Positions 16,710-25,967 of a DNA stretch of 38,269 nt are shown piece by piece. Where the stretch lies: contig BJFU01000007.1 in the NCBI GenBank assembly GCA_014190035.1, positions 1 through 38,269 on the forward strand, given 5' to 3'. The position numbers and the translations under genes were made by a program. The notes beneath the pieces were generated by a model that had not been told where the DNA came from, did not search any database, and was given only the letters and a program-made list of their open reading frames with translations. Within the stretch, counting starts at the first letter, position 1, and the number at the start of each line of letters is the position of its first letter. This DNA is from Actinomycetes bacterium. GTDB taxonomy: Bacteria; Actinomycetota; Actinomycetes; S36-B12; UBA5976.

Positions 16710-17068
16710 TTACGTCTTTCCACGCTTACACTTACATCTTTAAATTCCAGATCAAGTGGAGCCTGGGGTTTATGCAAAGTAACTTTCACAGAATTTACTT
16801 TGAAATTATTCAAGATTTGTTGTGCGATTTCATCAGCAACTTTTTCAATCAAATTCTTTGGTTCACCTTCAACGATTGATTTGATTAAAATCGCTATAGC
16901 GCCATAATCAATGGCATCTTCGATGAAGTCCGTTTGAATAGCTTTAGAGGTATCGTATTCAAATTCAACATCAACAATAAATTCTTGTCCTTCTTTTCTT
17001 TCATGTTCAAAAACTCCATGAAATCCAAAGGCTTCTATTCCAGTAATTGATACTTTGTCAATTGCCAT
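16706..17068 (-). CDS. folB: Dihydroneopterin aldolase
   Basis: A 120-residue T-fold enzyme that converts dihydroneopterin to hydroxymethyl-dihydropterin and glycolaldehyde. It shows the N-terminal IEAFGFHGVFEHERKEGQEFIVDVEF, DAIDYGAIAILIKSIVEG, NLIEKVADEIAQQIL and the C-terminal VKVTLHKPQAPLDLEFKDVSVSVER, with glutamate and lysine positions of the active site visible. Its ATG shares one base with the folP stop (TAATG), and its own stop overlaps folK. Confidence 0.96.
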   Translation of the reverse strand: MAIDKVSITGIEAFGFHGVFEHERKEGQEFIVDVEFEYDTSKAIQTDFIEDAIDYGAIAILIKSIVEGEPKNLIEKVADEIAQQILNNFKVNSVKVTLHKPQAPLDLEFKDVSVSVERRK

Positions 17069-17928
17069 TAAATTTCCTCAAGTTGATTATTAACTTTAAC
17101 TGCAGCCACACTTCCGGCTACATCATGTACTCGTACTGCCCATGCCCCATTCAAAGAAGCATATGAACTAATTGCTGAAGTTGCTAAATCTCTATCTTTT
17201 GGATCTGTTGAACCTTTAGGAAATGCGAAATCGGCTAGAAATCTTTTTCGAGAAGCTCCGATATAGATTGGTAAATCTAGCGAATGTAATTTGTTTATTT
17301 CTTTTAGTATTTGCCAATTATGTTCTGGCTTTTTCGCAAAACCTAAACCTGGGTCAATCACTATCTTATTTCTGTTTATTCCTGCTTTTATTGCTTTTTC
17401 AATTTGTAGTTTTAATTCATTTATAACTTCTTCAACAACACTTTGGTAATTTGCTAATTCGTCCATAACTGTGGAGTGCCCTCGCCAATGCATTAATACA
17501 TATGGCACATCTAATCCAGCTACTGTTTTGTGCATGTTTTCATCGGCTAATCCACCACTGACATCATTAACAATTTGTGCACCAACTTTCACTGCTAGTT
17601 CTGCAGTTTGACTTCTCATAGTGTCAATGCTTGTGATAATTCCTAAATTAGTTAATTCTTCAATTACTGGAATCACTCTTTTTTGTTCTTCAATATTTTC
17701 AATTCGAGAAGCACCTGGCTTTGTTGATTCACCACCTACGTCAATTAGATCGGCACCTTGTGCAATTAATTGTTTTGCATGATTTATGGCTGTTGTTGTA
17801 TCTGTAAATAAACCACCGTCAGAAAATGAATCTGGTGTTACATTTAAAACACCAACTACTAAACATCTTTTCTTGTTAGCCAAATCTTTCGAAAGACCTG
17901 CAGGTTGGCGGCGTAAGCCTTGCATCAT
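17068..17928 (-). CDS. folP: Dihydropteroate synthase
   Basis: A 286-residue TIM-barrel enzyme condensing hydroxymethyl-dihydropterin pyrophosphate with p-aminobenzoate, the sulfonamide target. [15 protein letters not shown] (25-39), [15 protein letters not shown] (61-75), [39 protein letters not shown] and the C-terminal VRVHDV are all present. The start overlaps the folE stop as ATGA; an adjacent second ATG follows at once. It belongs to the folE-folP-folB-folK run. Confidence 0.97.
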   Translation of the reverse strand: MMQGLRRQPAGLSKDLANKKRCLVVGVLNVTPDSFSDGGLFTDTTTAINHAKQLIAQGADLIDVGGESTKPGASRIENIEEQKRVIPVIEELTNLGIITSIDTMRSQTAELAVKVGAQIVNDVSGGLADENMHKTVAGLDVPYVLMHWRGHSTVMDELANYQSVVEEVINELKLQIEKAIKAGINRNKIVIDPGLGFAKKPEHNWQILKEINKLHSLDLPIYIGASRKRFLADFAFPKGSTDPKDRDLATSAISSYASLNGAWAVRVHDVAGSVAAVKVNNQLEEI

Positions 17929-18560
17929 GAGTTATGAGAAATAAGTGTTAAAGCTTCATGTCTTAAGGCAGGATCTTGTAGATTTCCCCGCACCACAGAT
18001 GTGGTTGTTTTGGAACCAGGTTTGCTAACTCCACGCATACTCATACAGAAATGTTCACATTCAATTACCACAATTACTCCTTGCGGTTTAAGAATTCGCA
18101 TTAAAGCATCTGCTACTTGAGAAGTTAGTCTTTCTTGCACTTGTGGTCTCTTGGCATAAACATCAATTAAGCGAGCCAATTTAGATAAACCGGTTATTTG
18201 ACCATTGTTATTAGGGATATAGCCCACACTTGCTTTTCCCACGAATGGCAATAAATGATGTTCGCAAACTGAGAAAATATCTATGTTTTTTACGATTACT
18301 AATTCGTTGTGGTTTAAATCAAAAGTTGTTGCTAAAACTTCTTCAGGTCTTTGATAGAGACCTGAAAACATTTCTTTGTAAGCTCTTGCCACTCGAGCAG
18401 GAGTGTCTTGCAAACCATCTCGATCTGGATCTTCGCCAATAGCAATAATGATTTCTCTTATGGCGTTTTCTATTTTTTGTTGATCAAAGCCTTGTCTTTG
18501 TGCTGGATCTATATCGGCAAGGGGATCTGCGGTTGGACTGATGCGAGTTTTTTCATTCAT
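17925..18560 (-). CDS. folE: GTP cyclohydrolase I (FolE1)
   Basis: A 211-residue enzyme opening the folate pathway by converting GTP to dihydroneopterin triphosphate. The zinc site is visible as [10 protein letters not shown] (C99, H102) and [12 protein letters not shown] (C172); [34 protein letters not shown] is the strongly conserved tunnel region. The first 25 residues are variable and poorly conserved. It follows ftsH by 12 nt, the usual actinobacterial order. Confidence 0.97.
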   Translation of the reverse strand: MNEKTRISPTADPLADIDPAQRQGFDQQKIENAIREIIIAIGEDPDRDGLQDTPARVARAYKEMFSGLYQRPEEVLATTFDLNHNELVIVKNIDIFSVCEHHLLPFVGKASVGYIPNNNGQITGLSKLARLIDVYAKRPQVQERLTSQVADALMRILKPQGVIVVIECEHFCMSMRGVSKPGSKTTTSVVRGNLQDPALRHEALTLISHNS

Positions 18561-18572
18561 GATGAAATGTTT

Positions 18573-20576
18573 TTACTTTTTAGGTTTTTTAACTTCGTTG
18601 GCAACTGCTTCACCAGATTTAACTGAATCTGTTGGATGTTCCAAAGATGCTTTGGTGTCCTCAGGTTTTACTAAGCGAACAGGTGCTTTTACTGGACCTT
18701 TTTTGGAGGGTTTGCGTTTATTTGAACCAGTCCATGCAGGTCTATTGGCGCGACGTTTTAGTTTCTTAAATATTTCTGCTACTTCTTCTTTATCAAGAGT
18801 TTCTCTTTCAAGTAATTCCACTACTAATTTGTCAAGAATTGGTCTATTTAAATCAAGAATTGCATATGCTTCGTGATGTGCATTATCGATAAGTTTTCTA
18901 ACTTCTTCATCAATTGCTGCTGCTACATCTTCTGAGTAATCTCTTTGATGGTTTAAATCTCTACCTAAGAAAACATCTCTGCCTTCAGTGCCGTATTTAA
19001 TTGCACCCAATCTTTCAGTCATTCCATATTGAGTAACCATGGCTTTTGCAACACTAGTTGCTTTTTCAATGTCATTTGATGCACCAGTTGTTGGATCGTG
19101 AAACACCATTTCTTCAGCAGCACGTCCACCCAACATGTAAGCAAGTTGATCAAGCATTTGATTTCTAGTTGTTGAGTAAGTGTCTTGTTCTGGTAAAACC
19201 ATGGTGTAACCAAGAGCTCTACCTCTTGGCAAAATTGTAATTTTATGAACTGGATCAGTATTTGGAAGTGCAGCAGCAACTAAAGCGTGCCCGCCTTCGT
19301 GATAAGCAGTAATTAATCTTTCTTTATCATTCATTAATCTGGTTCGTTTTTGTGGACCAGCTATAACGCGATCGATTGCTTCATCAACAATTAATGCGTC
19401 AATAAATTTCTTTCCTGTACGTGCAGTTAATAGCGCTGCTTCGTTAAGAACGTTTGCTAAATCTGCACCAGTAAATCCAGGAGTTCTTTTGGCAAAGTCA
19501 TGCAGATTTACATCATCTGCAATTGGTTTACCTTTAGCGTGAACTTGTAAAATCTTTTCGCGTCCTTTTAAGTCTGGTCTTTCAACTGCAATTTGACGAT
19601 CAAATCTTCCTGGACGAAGTAACGCTGGATCTAATACATCTGGTCTGTTTGTTGCAGCAATCAATATAACTCCGACGTTTACATCAAAGCCATCCATCTC
19701 AACTAATAATTGATTTAAAGTTTGTTCACGTTCATCGTGACCGCCACCTAAACCTGCACCACGTTGTCTTCCCACTGCATCAATTTCGTCAACGAAAATA
19801 ATTGCAGGGGCTGCTGCTTTTGCTTGTTCGAATAAATCTCTAACTCTACTTGCTCCAACACCAACAAACATTTCCACAAAGTCTGAACCTGATATTGAAA
19901 AGAATGGAACACCAGCTTCACCTGCTACTGCTCTTGCTAAAAGAGTTTTACCAGTTCCTGGAGGTCCATAAAGTAAAACACCTTTAGGAATCTTTGCTCC
20001 GACTGCTTGAAATTTTGCAGGTTCAGCTAAGAACTCTTTTATTTCTTCTAATTCTTCAACTGCTTCTTCTGCACCAGCAACATCAGCAAAAGTGGTCTTG
20101 GGCATGTCTTTGTTAATGGAACGAGCTTTTGCTTTACCAAAATTTAGAACTCGATTTCCACCTTGCATTTGGCCCATAAAGAAAAATAGTAAGAAGATAA
20201 CTAGTGCAATAGGCAGAAGTGAGAAAAGAAGATTAACTAAAAAGTTATCTTTAGGAACAACGGTGTCATAACCGTCTTGAGCAATACTTCCTCGTTCAAC
20301 TTTTGCTTGCAATAATTCTTGTAATTGAACACCTTGACCTGTGATGTAATCGGCTCTTGCTTTTTTGTCATCTTTAAAAACTATTTCAATTCTTTGATCG
20401 CGATCAATTAACTTAACACTTTTAACTTGATCTTTTTGAATTGCTAGAACAGCTTGAGAAGTTGTAATGGTTTCAGGAGCAGATGAAGAAGATAGAACAT
20501 TACTTCCAAGTAAAACCAGAGTGATGGCAACAGTTATCCAAAAAAATGGACCACGAAAGAATTTAGTTGCTTTCAT
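18573..20576 (-). CDS. ftsH: ATP-dependent zinc metalloprotease FtsH
   Basis: A 667-residue membrane-bound AAA+ protease. Transmembrane helices lie near residues 11-29 and 112-134 around an extracytoplasmic domain. The AAA module has Walker A GPPGTGKT (204-211), Walker [12 protein letters not shown] and arginine finger region RPGRFDRQI. The peptidase has the zinc motif HEGGH (426-430). The C-terminal tail is basic and lysine-rich ([20 protein letters not shown]). No convincing Shine-Dalgarno precedes the ATG; instead a perfect stem GGGGTTTT-N-AAAACCCC ends eight bases upstream, which may matter for expression. Confidence 0.98.
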   Translation of the reverse strand: MKATKFFRGPFFWITVAITLVLLGSNVLSSSSAPETITTSQAVLAIQKDQVKSVKLIDRDQRIEIVFKDDKKARADYITGQGVQLQELLQAKVERGSIAQDGYDTVVPKDNFLVNLLFSLLPIALVIFLLFFFMGQMQGGNRVLNFGKAKARSINKDMPKTTFADVAGAEEAVEELEEIKEFLAEPAKFQAVGAKIPKGVLLYGPPGTGKTLLARAVAGEAGVPFFSISGSDFVEMFVGVGASRVRDLFEQAKAAAPAIIFVDEIDAVGRQRGAGLGGGHDEREQTLNQLLVEMDGFDVNVGVILIAATNRPDVLDPALLRPGRFDRQIAVERPDLKGREKILQVHAKGKPIADDVNLHDFAKRTPGFTGADLANVLNEAALLTARTGKKFIDALIVDEAIDRVIAGPQKRTRLMNDKERLITAYHEGGHALVAAALPNTDPVHKITILPRGRALGYTMVLPEQDTYSTTRNQMLDQLAYMLGGRAAEEMVFHDPTTGASNDIEKATSVAKAMVTQYGMTERLGAIKYGTEGRDVFLGRDLNHQRDYSEDVAAAIDEEVRKLIDNAHHEAYAILDLNRPILDKLVVELLERETLDKEEVAEIFKKLKRRANRPAWTGSNKRKPSKKGPVKAPVRLVKPEDTKASLEHPTDSVKSGEAVANEVKKPKK

Positions 20577-20584
20577 CTATTTAA

Positions 20585-20601
20585 GGGGTTTTGAAAACCC
20601 C
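20585..20601. repeat. Inverted repeat GGGGTTTT-N-AAAACCCC before ftsH
   Basis: A 17-bp near-perfect palindrome (8-bp arms around one base) ending eight bases before the ftsH ATG, where a ribosome site would be expected. It could be an operator or, in RNA, a stem shielding the start region. No matching repeat was noticed elsewhere in the window. Confidence 0.6.
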
Positions 20602-20625
20602 ATCCTCCGTAACACGTGGGTGATT

Positions 20626-20637
20626 GGCAAATTTGCC
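20626..20637. repeat. Perfect 12-bp palindrome GGCAAATTTGCC between hpt and ftsH
   Basis: A perfect 12-bp palindrome 24 bases upstream of the previous repeat, in the 81-nt spacer between hpt and ftsH. Position and symmetry fit a dimeric repressor site controlling an internal ftsH promoter. The regulator is unknown. Confidence 0.45.
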
Positions 20638-20657
20638 CTCACCTTTGATTTTACGCG

Positions 20658-21218
20658 TTAGGACTTTTGGGTGTAGACGTCTGGGTGCAAAATCGCAATT
20701 GAACGTAAATTTCGGTACTTCTGTGCGTAATCCAACCCATAGCCAATGACAAATTCGTTTGGAATATCAAATCCCACATATTTGGCTTCTACTGGAATTT
20801 TTATCGCGTCAGGTTTCCTTAGCAATGTGAAGATTTCAACTGAAGCTGCGCCTCTGGTTGATAAGTTATCTTTCAACCAAGAAAGTGTTAAACCAGAATC
20901 TAAAATATCTTCAACGATAAGAACGTGTCTGCCTTTTATATCTGTGAAAAGATCTTTTAATATTTTCACCACACCTGTTGAGGTGGTGCCGTGACCATAA
21001 GTAGAAATTGCAATCCATTCAATTTCTAATGGAACAGAAATATGTCGGCTTAGATCTGCCATACATATGAATGCCCCTCCTAGAACTCCAACCAAGAGAA
21101 GATCTTTGCCTTTGTATTCTTCATCAATTAATTTTGCAATTTCACCAAGTTTTTTGTCAATTTGTTCTTCACTAATAACTTCTCTTACTATCTCATTTTG
21201 AATATCGTGGATTTTCAT
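20658..21218 (-). CDS. hpt: Hypoxanthine phosphoribosyltransferase
   Basis: A 186-residue purine-salvage enzyme making IMP (and often GMP) from the free base and PRPP. LLLVGVLGGAFICMADLSRHI supplies the N-terminal loop, VLIVEDILDSGLTLSWLKD is the PRPP-binding motif with its acidic pair, and YVGFDIPNEFVIGYGLDYAQKYRNL is the purine site. A ribosome site AAGGGA is about five bases before the ATG. It follows tilS by 16 nt, the near-universal tilS-hpt-ftsH order. Confidence 0.97.
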   Translation of the reverse strand: MKIHDIQNEIVREVISEEQIDKKLGEIAKLIDEEYKGKDLLLVGVLGGAFICMADLSRHISVPLEIEWIAISTYGHGTTSTGVVKILKDLFTDIKGRHVLIVEDILDSGLTLSWLKDNLSTRGAASVEIFTLLRKPDAIKIPVEAKYVGFDIPNEFVIGYGLDYAQKYRNLRSIAILHPDVYTQKS

Positions 21219-21234
21219 TATTTCCCTTGGAGTT

Positions 21235-22212
21235 TTAGTGCTTGGATGCTACAAATCTTAATGAGCCATCGACTCTAGTTGCTTGAATGAAACCTGGTAA
21301 ATCAACATTTCCTTGGCCATGCCAATTCTTAACAAGTGCATCAATAGCCTCAATATGTTCAAATGAAAAAGGTCCAGGGTGAACTCCTGAGGAAATAGCA
21401 AAGATTCTTAAGACTCTGGTTCTAATTGCTTCGGGTAGTTTTTCTAATTCTGAGATTTCCAAGCCATTTGTTTTAACATCTTTTTGAGACTTAAAGAATT
21501 GTTGTGCAAGATCTTCAAGTGCTTGGTTATCAAGTCTTAGAAGCTGAGAAGTCTTATCTAGTGAACTAATTGCAGATTCTCCTAAGACTTCAACAATTTT
21601 GGGCATCAATTCATGTCTTACTTTTACTCGTAAGAATTGGTGATCAGTATTTGCTGGATCTTGCCAAGCTTTGAGCCCGATTAGATCTAAAGAATCATGA
21701 ACGAGTTTCTTTCTTAAATGCAAAAATGGTCTTAAGTATTTTCCCGAAACTTGCGCCATACCGGAAAGTGATTTAGCACCACTTCCTCTGGTTAATCGCA
21801 TCAAAACAGTTTCTGCTTGATCATCTTGAGTATGAGCTAACAAAATTGCTTGAGCATTAGTCTCATGCAATACATTTTCAAATGCTTCATATCGAGCAAT
21901 TCGTGCTGCTGCTTCTAAACCTTCATGATTATGTTCTACTTTAACTTTTTTAATGACTACTTCTTGAATACCTAATTCTTCACATTGTTTCTTTGCATTT
22001 AAAGCAACATCGTTTGATTCAGGAATTAGTTGATGATCAACGATGATTGCACCAATTTTTAGTTCTAATCTTTTTCCAACAACTAAAGTGGTCCAGGCTA
22101 ATGCTAGTGAATCTGCTCCACCAGAACATCCAACTAATACGAAATCTCCTGCATCAAAATTCTTTAATAAATTTTGTACTGCATTTTGCATTTCAATTGG
22201 CGGATTAATCAT
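21235..22212 (-). CDS. tilS: tRNA(Ile)-lysidine synthase
   Basis: About 325 residues. TilS adds lysine to C34 of the minor tRNA-Ile so that it reads AUA codons. The N-type ATP pyrophosphatase loop LVGCSGGADSLALAW is near residues 25-40, and LAHTQDDQAETVLMRLTRGSGAKSLSGM is the other catalytic block. The C-terminal domain is the short form common in actinobacteria. I prefer the ATG at 22212, whose ATGA overlaps the dacB stop, over the TTG at 22227 in the track. Confidence 0.95.
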   Translation of the reverse strand: MINPPIEMQNAVQNLLKNFDAGDFVLVGCSGGADSLALAWTTLVVGKRLELKIGAIIVDHQLIPESNDVALNAKKQCEELGIQEVVIKKVKVEHNHEGLEAAARIARYEAFENVLHETNAQAILLAHTQDDQAETVLMRLTRGSGAKSLSGMAQVSGKYLRPFLHLRKKLVHDSLDLIGLKAWQDPANTDHQFLRVKVRHELMPKIVEVLGESAISSLDKTSQLLRLDNQALEDLAQQFFKSQKDVKTNGLEISELEKLPEAIRTRVLRIFAISSGVHPGPFSFEHIEAIDALVKNWHGQGNVDLPGFIQATRVDGSLRFVASKH

Positions 22213-23576
22213 TTTGCAATCGCGCAATTACATTCAGCTAATTTGTTAAGCAAATTATCAATTGCTTCTCTAACATTTTCAGGCTGTTCTACTCTATTGA
22301 CTAATACTGCAAATGAGAGGAAAACCTTATCTTTGGTAGTCACAGTTCCAGCCAAAGTAATTACTCGATTTAGAGATCCTGTCTTTGCTCTAACTACACC
22401 TCGACCAGCAGAACCATCTTCGTCAAATCTTTTTTTCAGTGTGCCCAATCCATAACCAGTGGGAAGCCCTGTAAATACTGACCAAAGGTCAGGAGTTATT
22501 GCAATTTCTGGTTTAACCATAAATTTTTGGGTCTCGCCCCGATTTTCTCTTATCACTTCGGGATTCTTAATACTTTTGTAAATTAGCTCACTGAAATCTG
22601 AAGGTGAAATTTTATTGGATCTACTCAATCCACTTGCATCAGTAATAACGTTATCTACACTTGAAATTCCTAGCATTTCAACATCTTTTAATATTAATTC
22701 AGTTGCAGCACTAGTAGAGGGATCGTTTTCTGAGACCAAAGAAGCAACTCGAGCAATAATTTCAGCATCTTGATTATTTGAAATCATCAAAATATCTTCA
22801 ATAATTTGTGATACAGATTTTGAATATTGAGTTGATAAATCAAATGCTCCTTCAGGAACAGTTTTTCTAAAGACTAAACCATTTACTTTGATGTTATTTT
22901 TTATTAAATAGAGGGCAAAAGTTTGACCTGTTTTAATACTTGGATCTATCGGAGCTTGTCCAGGAGCTTTTGGGTCATCCAGATTTAATGCAGAAATTAA
23001 ATGAATTTCACTGCTCTGGAAATAATTTTCTTCCCAATCTGCAGGTCTTTGCAAGGGTCCTAAGATTGAATCATCAACAAAGACGTTAACTTCAAATACA
23101 TTGAATTCTTTTAATTTTTGTGCAGTTTCTTTCGCTAAATCTGCTAAGTCTGCTTGAGTGGGATTGCTTTCTGTTCCAAGTTGAGGATCTGCTCCACCAA
23201 CCAAATAAACATTATTGTCAAGGTATTTAACTTTTGTCATAAATCTTGCATCAGGATCAAGAGTGATAGCAGTACTTGCTGCTGAATAAAGTTTTGTTAA
23301 AGAAGCAGGAAGCATTGAGTTTTGGGCATTACTTTCAAAAACTATCGAACCATCAGAAATATCTCTGATAGAAATTCCATAACCTGTTGAAAACAGTGGG
23401 TTACTAAGTTGGCTAGTAATTAAATCTTCAATTTTGGTTTTATCGCCCGCTACATATTTTGCTGGCTCAAGAACTGTGCTTGCTAACTCGTTATTTTCTA
23501 CCGCCAAACTTGGAATCGAGCTTGAGGCGGCGAGCAAACAGAGACTAAGAATAAGTGAAGTTTTCTTTGAACTCAT
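22209..23576 (-). CDS. dacB: D-alanyl-D-alanine carboxypeptidase/endopeptidase (PBP4, DacB)
   Basis: A 455-residue secreted low-molecular-weight penicillin-binding protein that trims peptidoglycan peptides. The N-terminus is a signal peptide (SLILSLCLLAASSSIPSLA). The serine-protease triad motifs are in order: SLTK (92-95), SNN (266-268, the SxN motif, usually SDN) and KTG (398-400). The large insertion between the first two motifs is typical of class C PBP4. The ATG has TACTAT six bases upstream, suggesting a leaderless transcript. It heads the minus-strand housekeeping run and is divergent from the MFS gene across about 130 bp. Confidence 0.95.
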   Translation of the reverse strand: MSSKKTSLILSLCLLAASSSIPSLAVENNELASTVLEPAKYVAGDKTKIEDLITSQLSNPLFSTGYGISIRDISDGSIVFESNAQNSMLPASLTKLYSAASTAITLDPDARFMTKVKYLDNNVYLVGGADPQLGTESNPTQADLADLAKETAQKLKEFNVFEVNVFVDDSILGPLQRPADWEENYFQSSEIHLISALNLDDPKAPGQAPIDPSIKTGQTFALYLIKNNIKVNGLVFRKTVPEGAFDLSTQYSKSVSQIIEDILMISNNQDAEIIARVASLVSENDPSTSAATELILKDVEMLGISSVDNVITDASGLSRSNKISPSDFSELIYKSIKNPEVIRENRGETQKFMVKPEIAITPDLWSVFTGLPTGYGLGTLKKRFDEDGSAGRGVVRAKTGSLNRVITLAGTVTTKDKVFLSFAVLVNRVEQPENVREAIDNLLNKLAECNCAIAK

Positions 23577-23591
23577 AACTCAATAGTAAGT

Positions 23592-23637
23592 CACATCGAT
23601 CATGTGCAATGTTTGCGTGAGTAATCAATGACTCACG
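23592..23637. promoter_or_regulatory. Inverted repeats in the dacB/MFS divergent promoter region
   Basis: Two imperfectly spaced repeats lie between the divergent genes: CACAT-N5-ATGTG (23592-23606), immediately upstream of the dacB -10, and CGTGAGT-N8-ACTCACG (23616-23637), a 22-bp element with 7-bp arms. Their size and position fit binding sites for dimeric regulators, but I cannot name the proteins. Confidence 0.45.
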
Positions 23638-23659
23638 TGATGAGCGTAACGTCATTTTT

Positions 23660-23698
23660 TTGAGCCTTAGTGGGAAGGCTTGCTATATATATAGCAAG
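23660..23698 (+). promoter_or_regulatory. Promoter of the MFS gene with a 20-bp perfect palindrome over the -10
   Basis: The sequence CTTGCTATATATATAGCAAG (23679-23698) is a perfect 20-bp palindrome. TTGAGC at 23660-23665 and TATATA at 23684-23689, 18 bases apart, make a plausible promoter, so a protein bound to the palindrome would block the -10. This is the classic arrangement for TetR- or MarR-type control of drug exporters. No such regulator gene is adjacent. Confidence 0.7.
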
Positions 23699-23707
23699 AT
23701 ATGCACC

Positions 23708-25342
23708 ATGAACCAATACTCAGCAAGCAAAGACTCATCGAACACATATCTCGACCACAAAGAAGTTGTGCCAATCCTGATTGGACTCATGCTTGGTCTT
23801 TTCCTAGCTGCTCTTGATCAAACAATTGTTGCCACCGCAATTAGAACAATTGGTGATGATCTCAAAGGTTTATCTATTCAAGCTTGGGCAACTACTGCTT
23901 ATTTGATTACTTCCACAATCACAACTCCGCTATATGGAAAACTAAGTGACATATTTGGTCGTAAGCCATTATTTATTTGGGCAATCTCAATTTTCATTGT
24001 TGGTTCTGCAATGAGTGCATTTGCTGCATCGATGTATCAATTAGCAGTCTTTAGAGCAATTCAAGGTTTAGGTGCTGGTGGTTTGTTCACTCTTGCCTTA
24101 GCAATCATTGGCGATATTGTTCCGCCACGAGAAAGATCAAAGTACCAAGGTTATTTCATTGCAGTGTTTGGTTCATCCAGTGTGATTGGACCAATCGTTG
24201 GTGGATTTCTTGCCGGACAAGAAACAATTCTTGGATTAACTGGTTGGCGTTGGGTTTTCTTCGTAAACGTCCCAATTGGTTTAGTAGCACTATTTGTTGT
24301 TAGCAGAACTCTTCATATTCCAAACTTTCAAAGAGTAGATCACGCAATTGATTGGTGGGGTGCTGTTTCTTTATCTACTGGATTAGTCCCTCTTTTACTA
24401 GTTGCACAAGAAGGAAGAATTTGGGGTTGGACAGGTACTAATTCAATTATTTGTTATGTAATTGGAATAGTTAGCTTGCTACTTTTTGTTTACTTTGAAA
24501 ACAGAATGCAAGATGAAGCATTGCTACCACTTCGTTTGTTTAAAGACAAAACGTTTTCACTAATTGCAGTAATCGGTGTAATTACTGGTGCGGGCATGTT
24601 TGGTGGATTAGCAATGTTGCCTCTTTATTTACAAATCGTCGGAGGAGCTTCTCCAACACAAGCCGGCCTTCAATTATTGCCACTTACTTTTGGAATTATG
24701 ACTGGTTCTATTTTCTCAGGCACATTAATTTCTAAGACTGGAAAATACAAAATATTGCCAGTTGCTGGAACGATCATCTTGACTACTTCCTTAGCTTTGA
24801 TGACAACATTTAACGCCGATACTTCTTATTGGTGGATTGCTGTCTTGTCTTATGCATTTGGAGTTGGACTAGGAGGTGTGTTGCAGCCATTAGTAATTGC
24901 AGTTCAAAATGCGGTTTCAATGAAGGATCTAGGTGTTGCAACTTCTTCGGTTACCTTGTTTAGACAACTTGGAGCAACCGTGGGAACTGCTGCATTTATT
25001 TCCATTTTGTTCGGCAGAGTTGGTAAAGAAACCTCTGATGCATTTGCTGCTTCTGTAGTGCAACCTGAATACCAAAAAGCATTTCAAGATCCTGCTAACG
25101 CAGAAACTGTGGGCTTGTTGCAAGTAGCACAATCTTCTCCAAATGGATTTGATGACACCTCTTGGTTAGCTTCGGCTAATCGAGTTTTGATTCATCCGAT
25201 TCTGGATGGTTTTGCAAATTCAATGTCATTAGTGTTTTTTGTTGGTGCCATTGTTGTTTCATTCTCAATAATCTTTGCGGTTATGTTGCCTAACAACAAA
25301 CTAAAAGAACGTGGAGAAGGTGCAGCACCTGCTGCGCACTAA
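23708..25342 (+). CDS. MFS multidrug exporter of the DHA2 (EmrB/QacA) family
   Basis: About 544 residues with some 14 predicted membrane helices, a proton-driven exporter. It carries motif D1 (LAALDQTIVATAI), motif A-like GKLSDIFGRKPLF and the antiporter motif C in VIGPIVGGFLAG. The loop after helix 12-13 (about 45 polar residues before VLIHPILDGFANSMS) is usual in this family. The track begins at a TTG inside the promoter (23660); the first ATG in frame, 23708, lies about 10 bases after the palindromic -10, gives MNQYSASKDSS and is the better start. No good ribosome site is seen. Substrates cannot be told from sequence. The lysE-type gene follows after four bases. Confidence 0.93.
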   Translation: MNQYSASKDSSNTYLDHKEVVPILIGLMLGLFLAALDQTIVATAIRTIGDDLKGLSIQAWATTAYLITSTITTPLYGKLSDIFGRKPLFIWAISIFIVGSAMSAFAASMYQLAVFRAIQGLGAGGLFTLALAIIGDIVPPRERSKYQGYFIAVFGSSSVIGPIVGGFLAGQETILGLTGWRWVFFVNVPIGLVALFVVSRTLHIPNFQRVDHAIDWWGAVSLSTGLVPLLLVAQEGRIWGWTGTNSIICYVIGIVSLLLFVYFENRMQDEALLPLRLFKDKTFSLIAVIGVITGAGMFGGLAMLPLYLQIVGGASPTQAGLQLLPLTFGIMTGSIFSGTLISKTGKYKILPVAGTIILTTSLALMTTFNADTSYWWIAVLSYAFGVGLGGVLQPLVIAVQNAVSMKDLGVATSSVTLFRQLGATVGTAAFISILFGRVGKETSDAFAASVVQPEYQKAFQDPANAETVGLLQVAQSSPNGFDDTSWLASANRVLIHPILDGFANSMSLVFFVGAIVVSFSIIFAVMLPNNKLKERGEGAAPAAH

Positions 25343-25346
25343 CTAA

Positions 25347-25967
25347 ATGAACTATTTGGTTCAAGGTTTACTTCTGGGTCTAGGAGTGGGTTTAGCTCCT
25401 GGGCCTTTATTAGCTTTAGTAATTTCAGCTTCTCTTCGTGGTGGAACTGCTCATGGATTAAGAGTGGCTCTTTCTCCATTGATTACAGATTTACCAATAA
25501 TTGTTATTTCATTGTTTGTTTTGCAACAAGTTAATGACTCCGCAATTGGATTCTTAAGCATCGTAGGTGCTCTAGTTTTGGTTTATTTTGCTTATGAATC
25601 TTGGATGGCTGGGGCAACAGATCCACAAACAAACATAAATATTGATAATTCACTTGGCTCAACAAAAACAACTTTGTTCAAAGCCATATTAACTAATTTT
25701 ATTAATCCTTCAGCTTGGTTATTTTGGATGACTGCGGGGGGAACTCTTTTAACAGCGGGATGGAATAAAGGTTTTTGGGATGCAGCAGGATTCTTATTTG
25801 GTTTCTATTTGTTATTAGTAGGCAGCAAAGCAATGCTTGCCTGGGGATTAGGAACATCTCGAAACAAAATGCCTAAATGGGTTTATCAATTACTGGTAAG
25901 AATTGCTGCAGTGTTATTGCTAATTCTTGGAATTGAATTAATTCGTTCAGGAATTAATTACTTTTAA
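25347..25967 (+). CDS. LysE/RhtB-family amino-acid exporter
   Basis: A 206-residue membrane protein with about six hydrophobic segments. The N-terminal GLGVGLAPGPLLALVISASLRGGTAHGLRVALSPLITDLPII is the family signature, and ILTNFINPSAWLFWMTAGG marks the second half. Such proteins export amino acids or similar small metabolites. It is translated directly after the MFS gene (four-base spacer) and so is likely under the same promoter. Its TAA abuts the stop of the DEAD-box helicase gene on the other strand (TAATTA). Confidence 0.9.
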   Translation: MNYLVQGLLLGLGVGLAPGPLLALVISASLRGGTAHGLRVALSPLITDLPIIVISLFVLQQVNDSAIGFLSIVGALVLVYFAYESWMAGATDPQTNINIDNSLGSTKTTLFKAILTNFINPSAWLFWMTAGGTLLTAGWNKGFWDAAGFLFGFYLLLVGSKAMLAWGLGTSRNKMPKWVYQLLVRIAAVLLLILGIELIRSGINYF

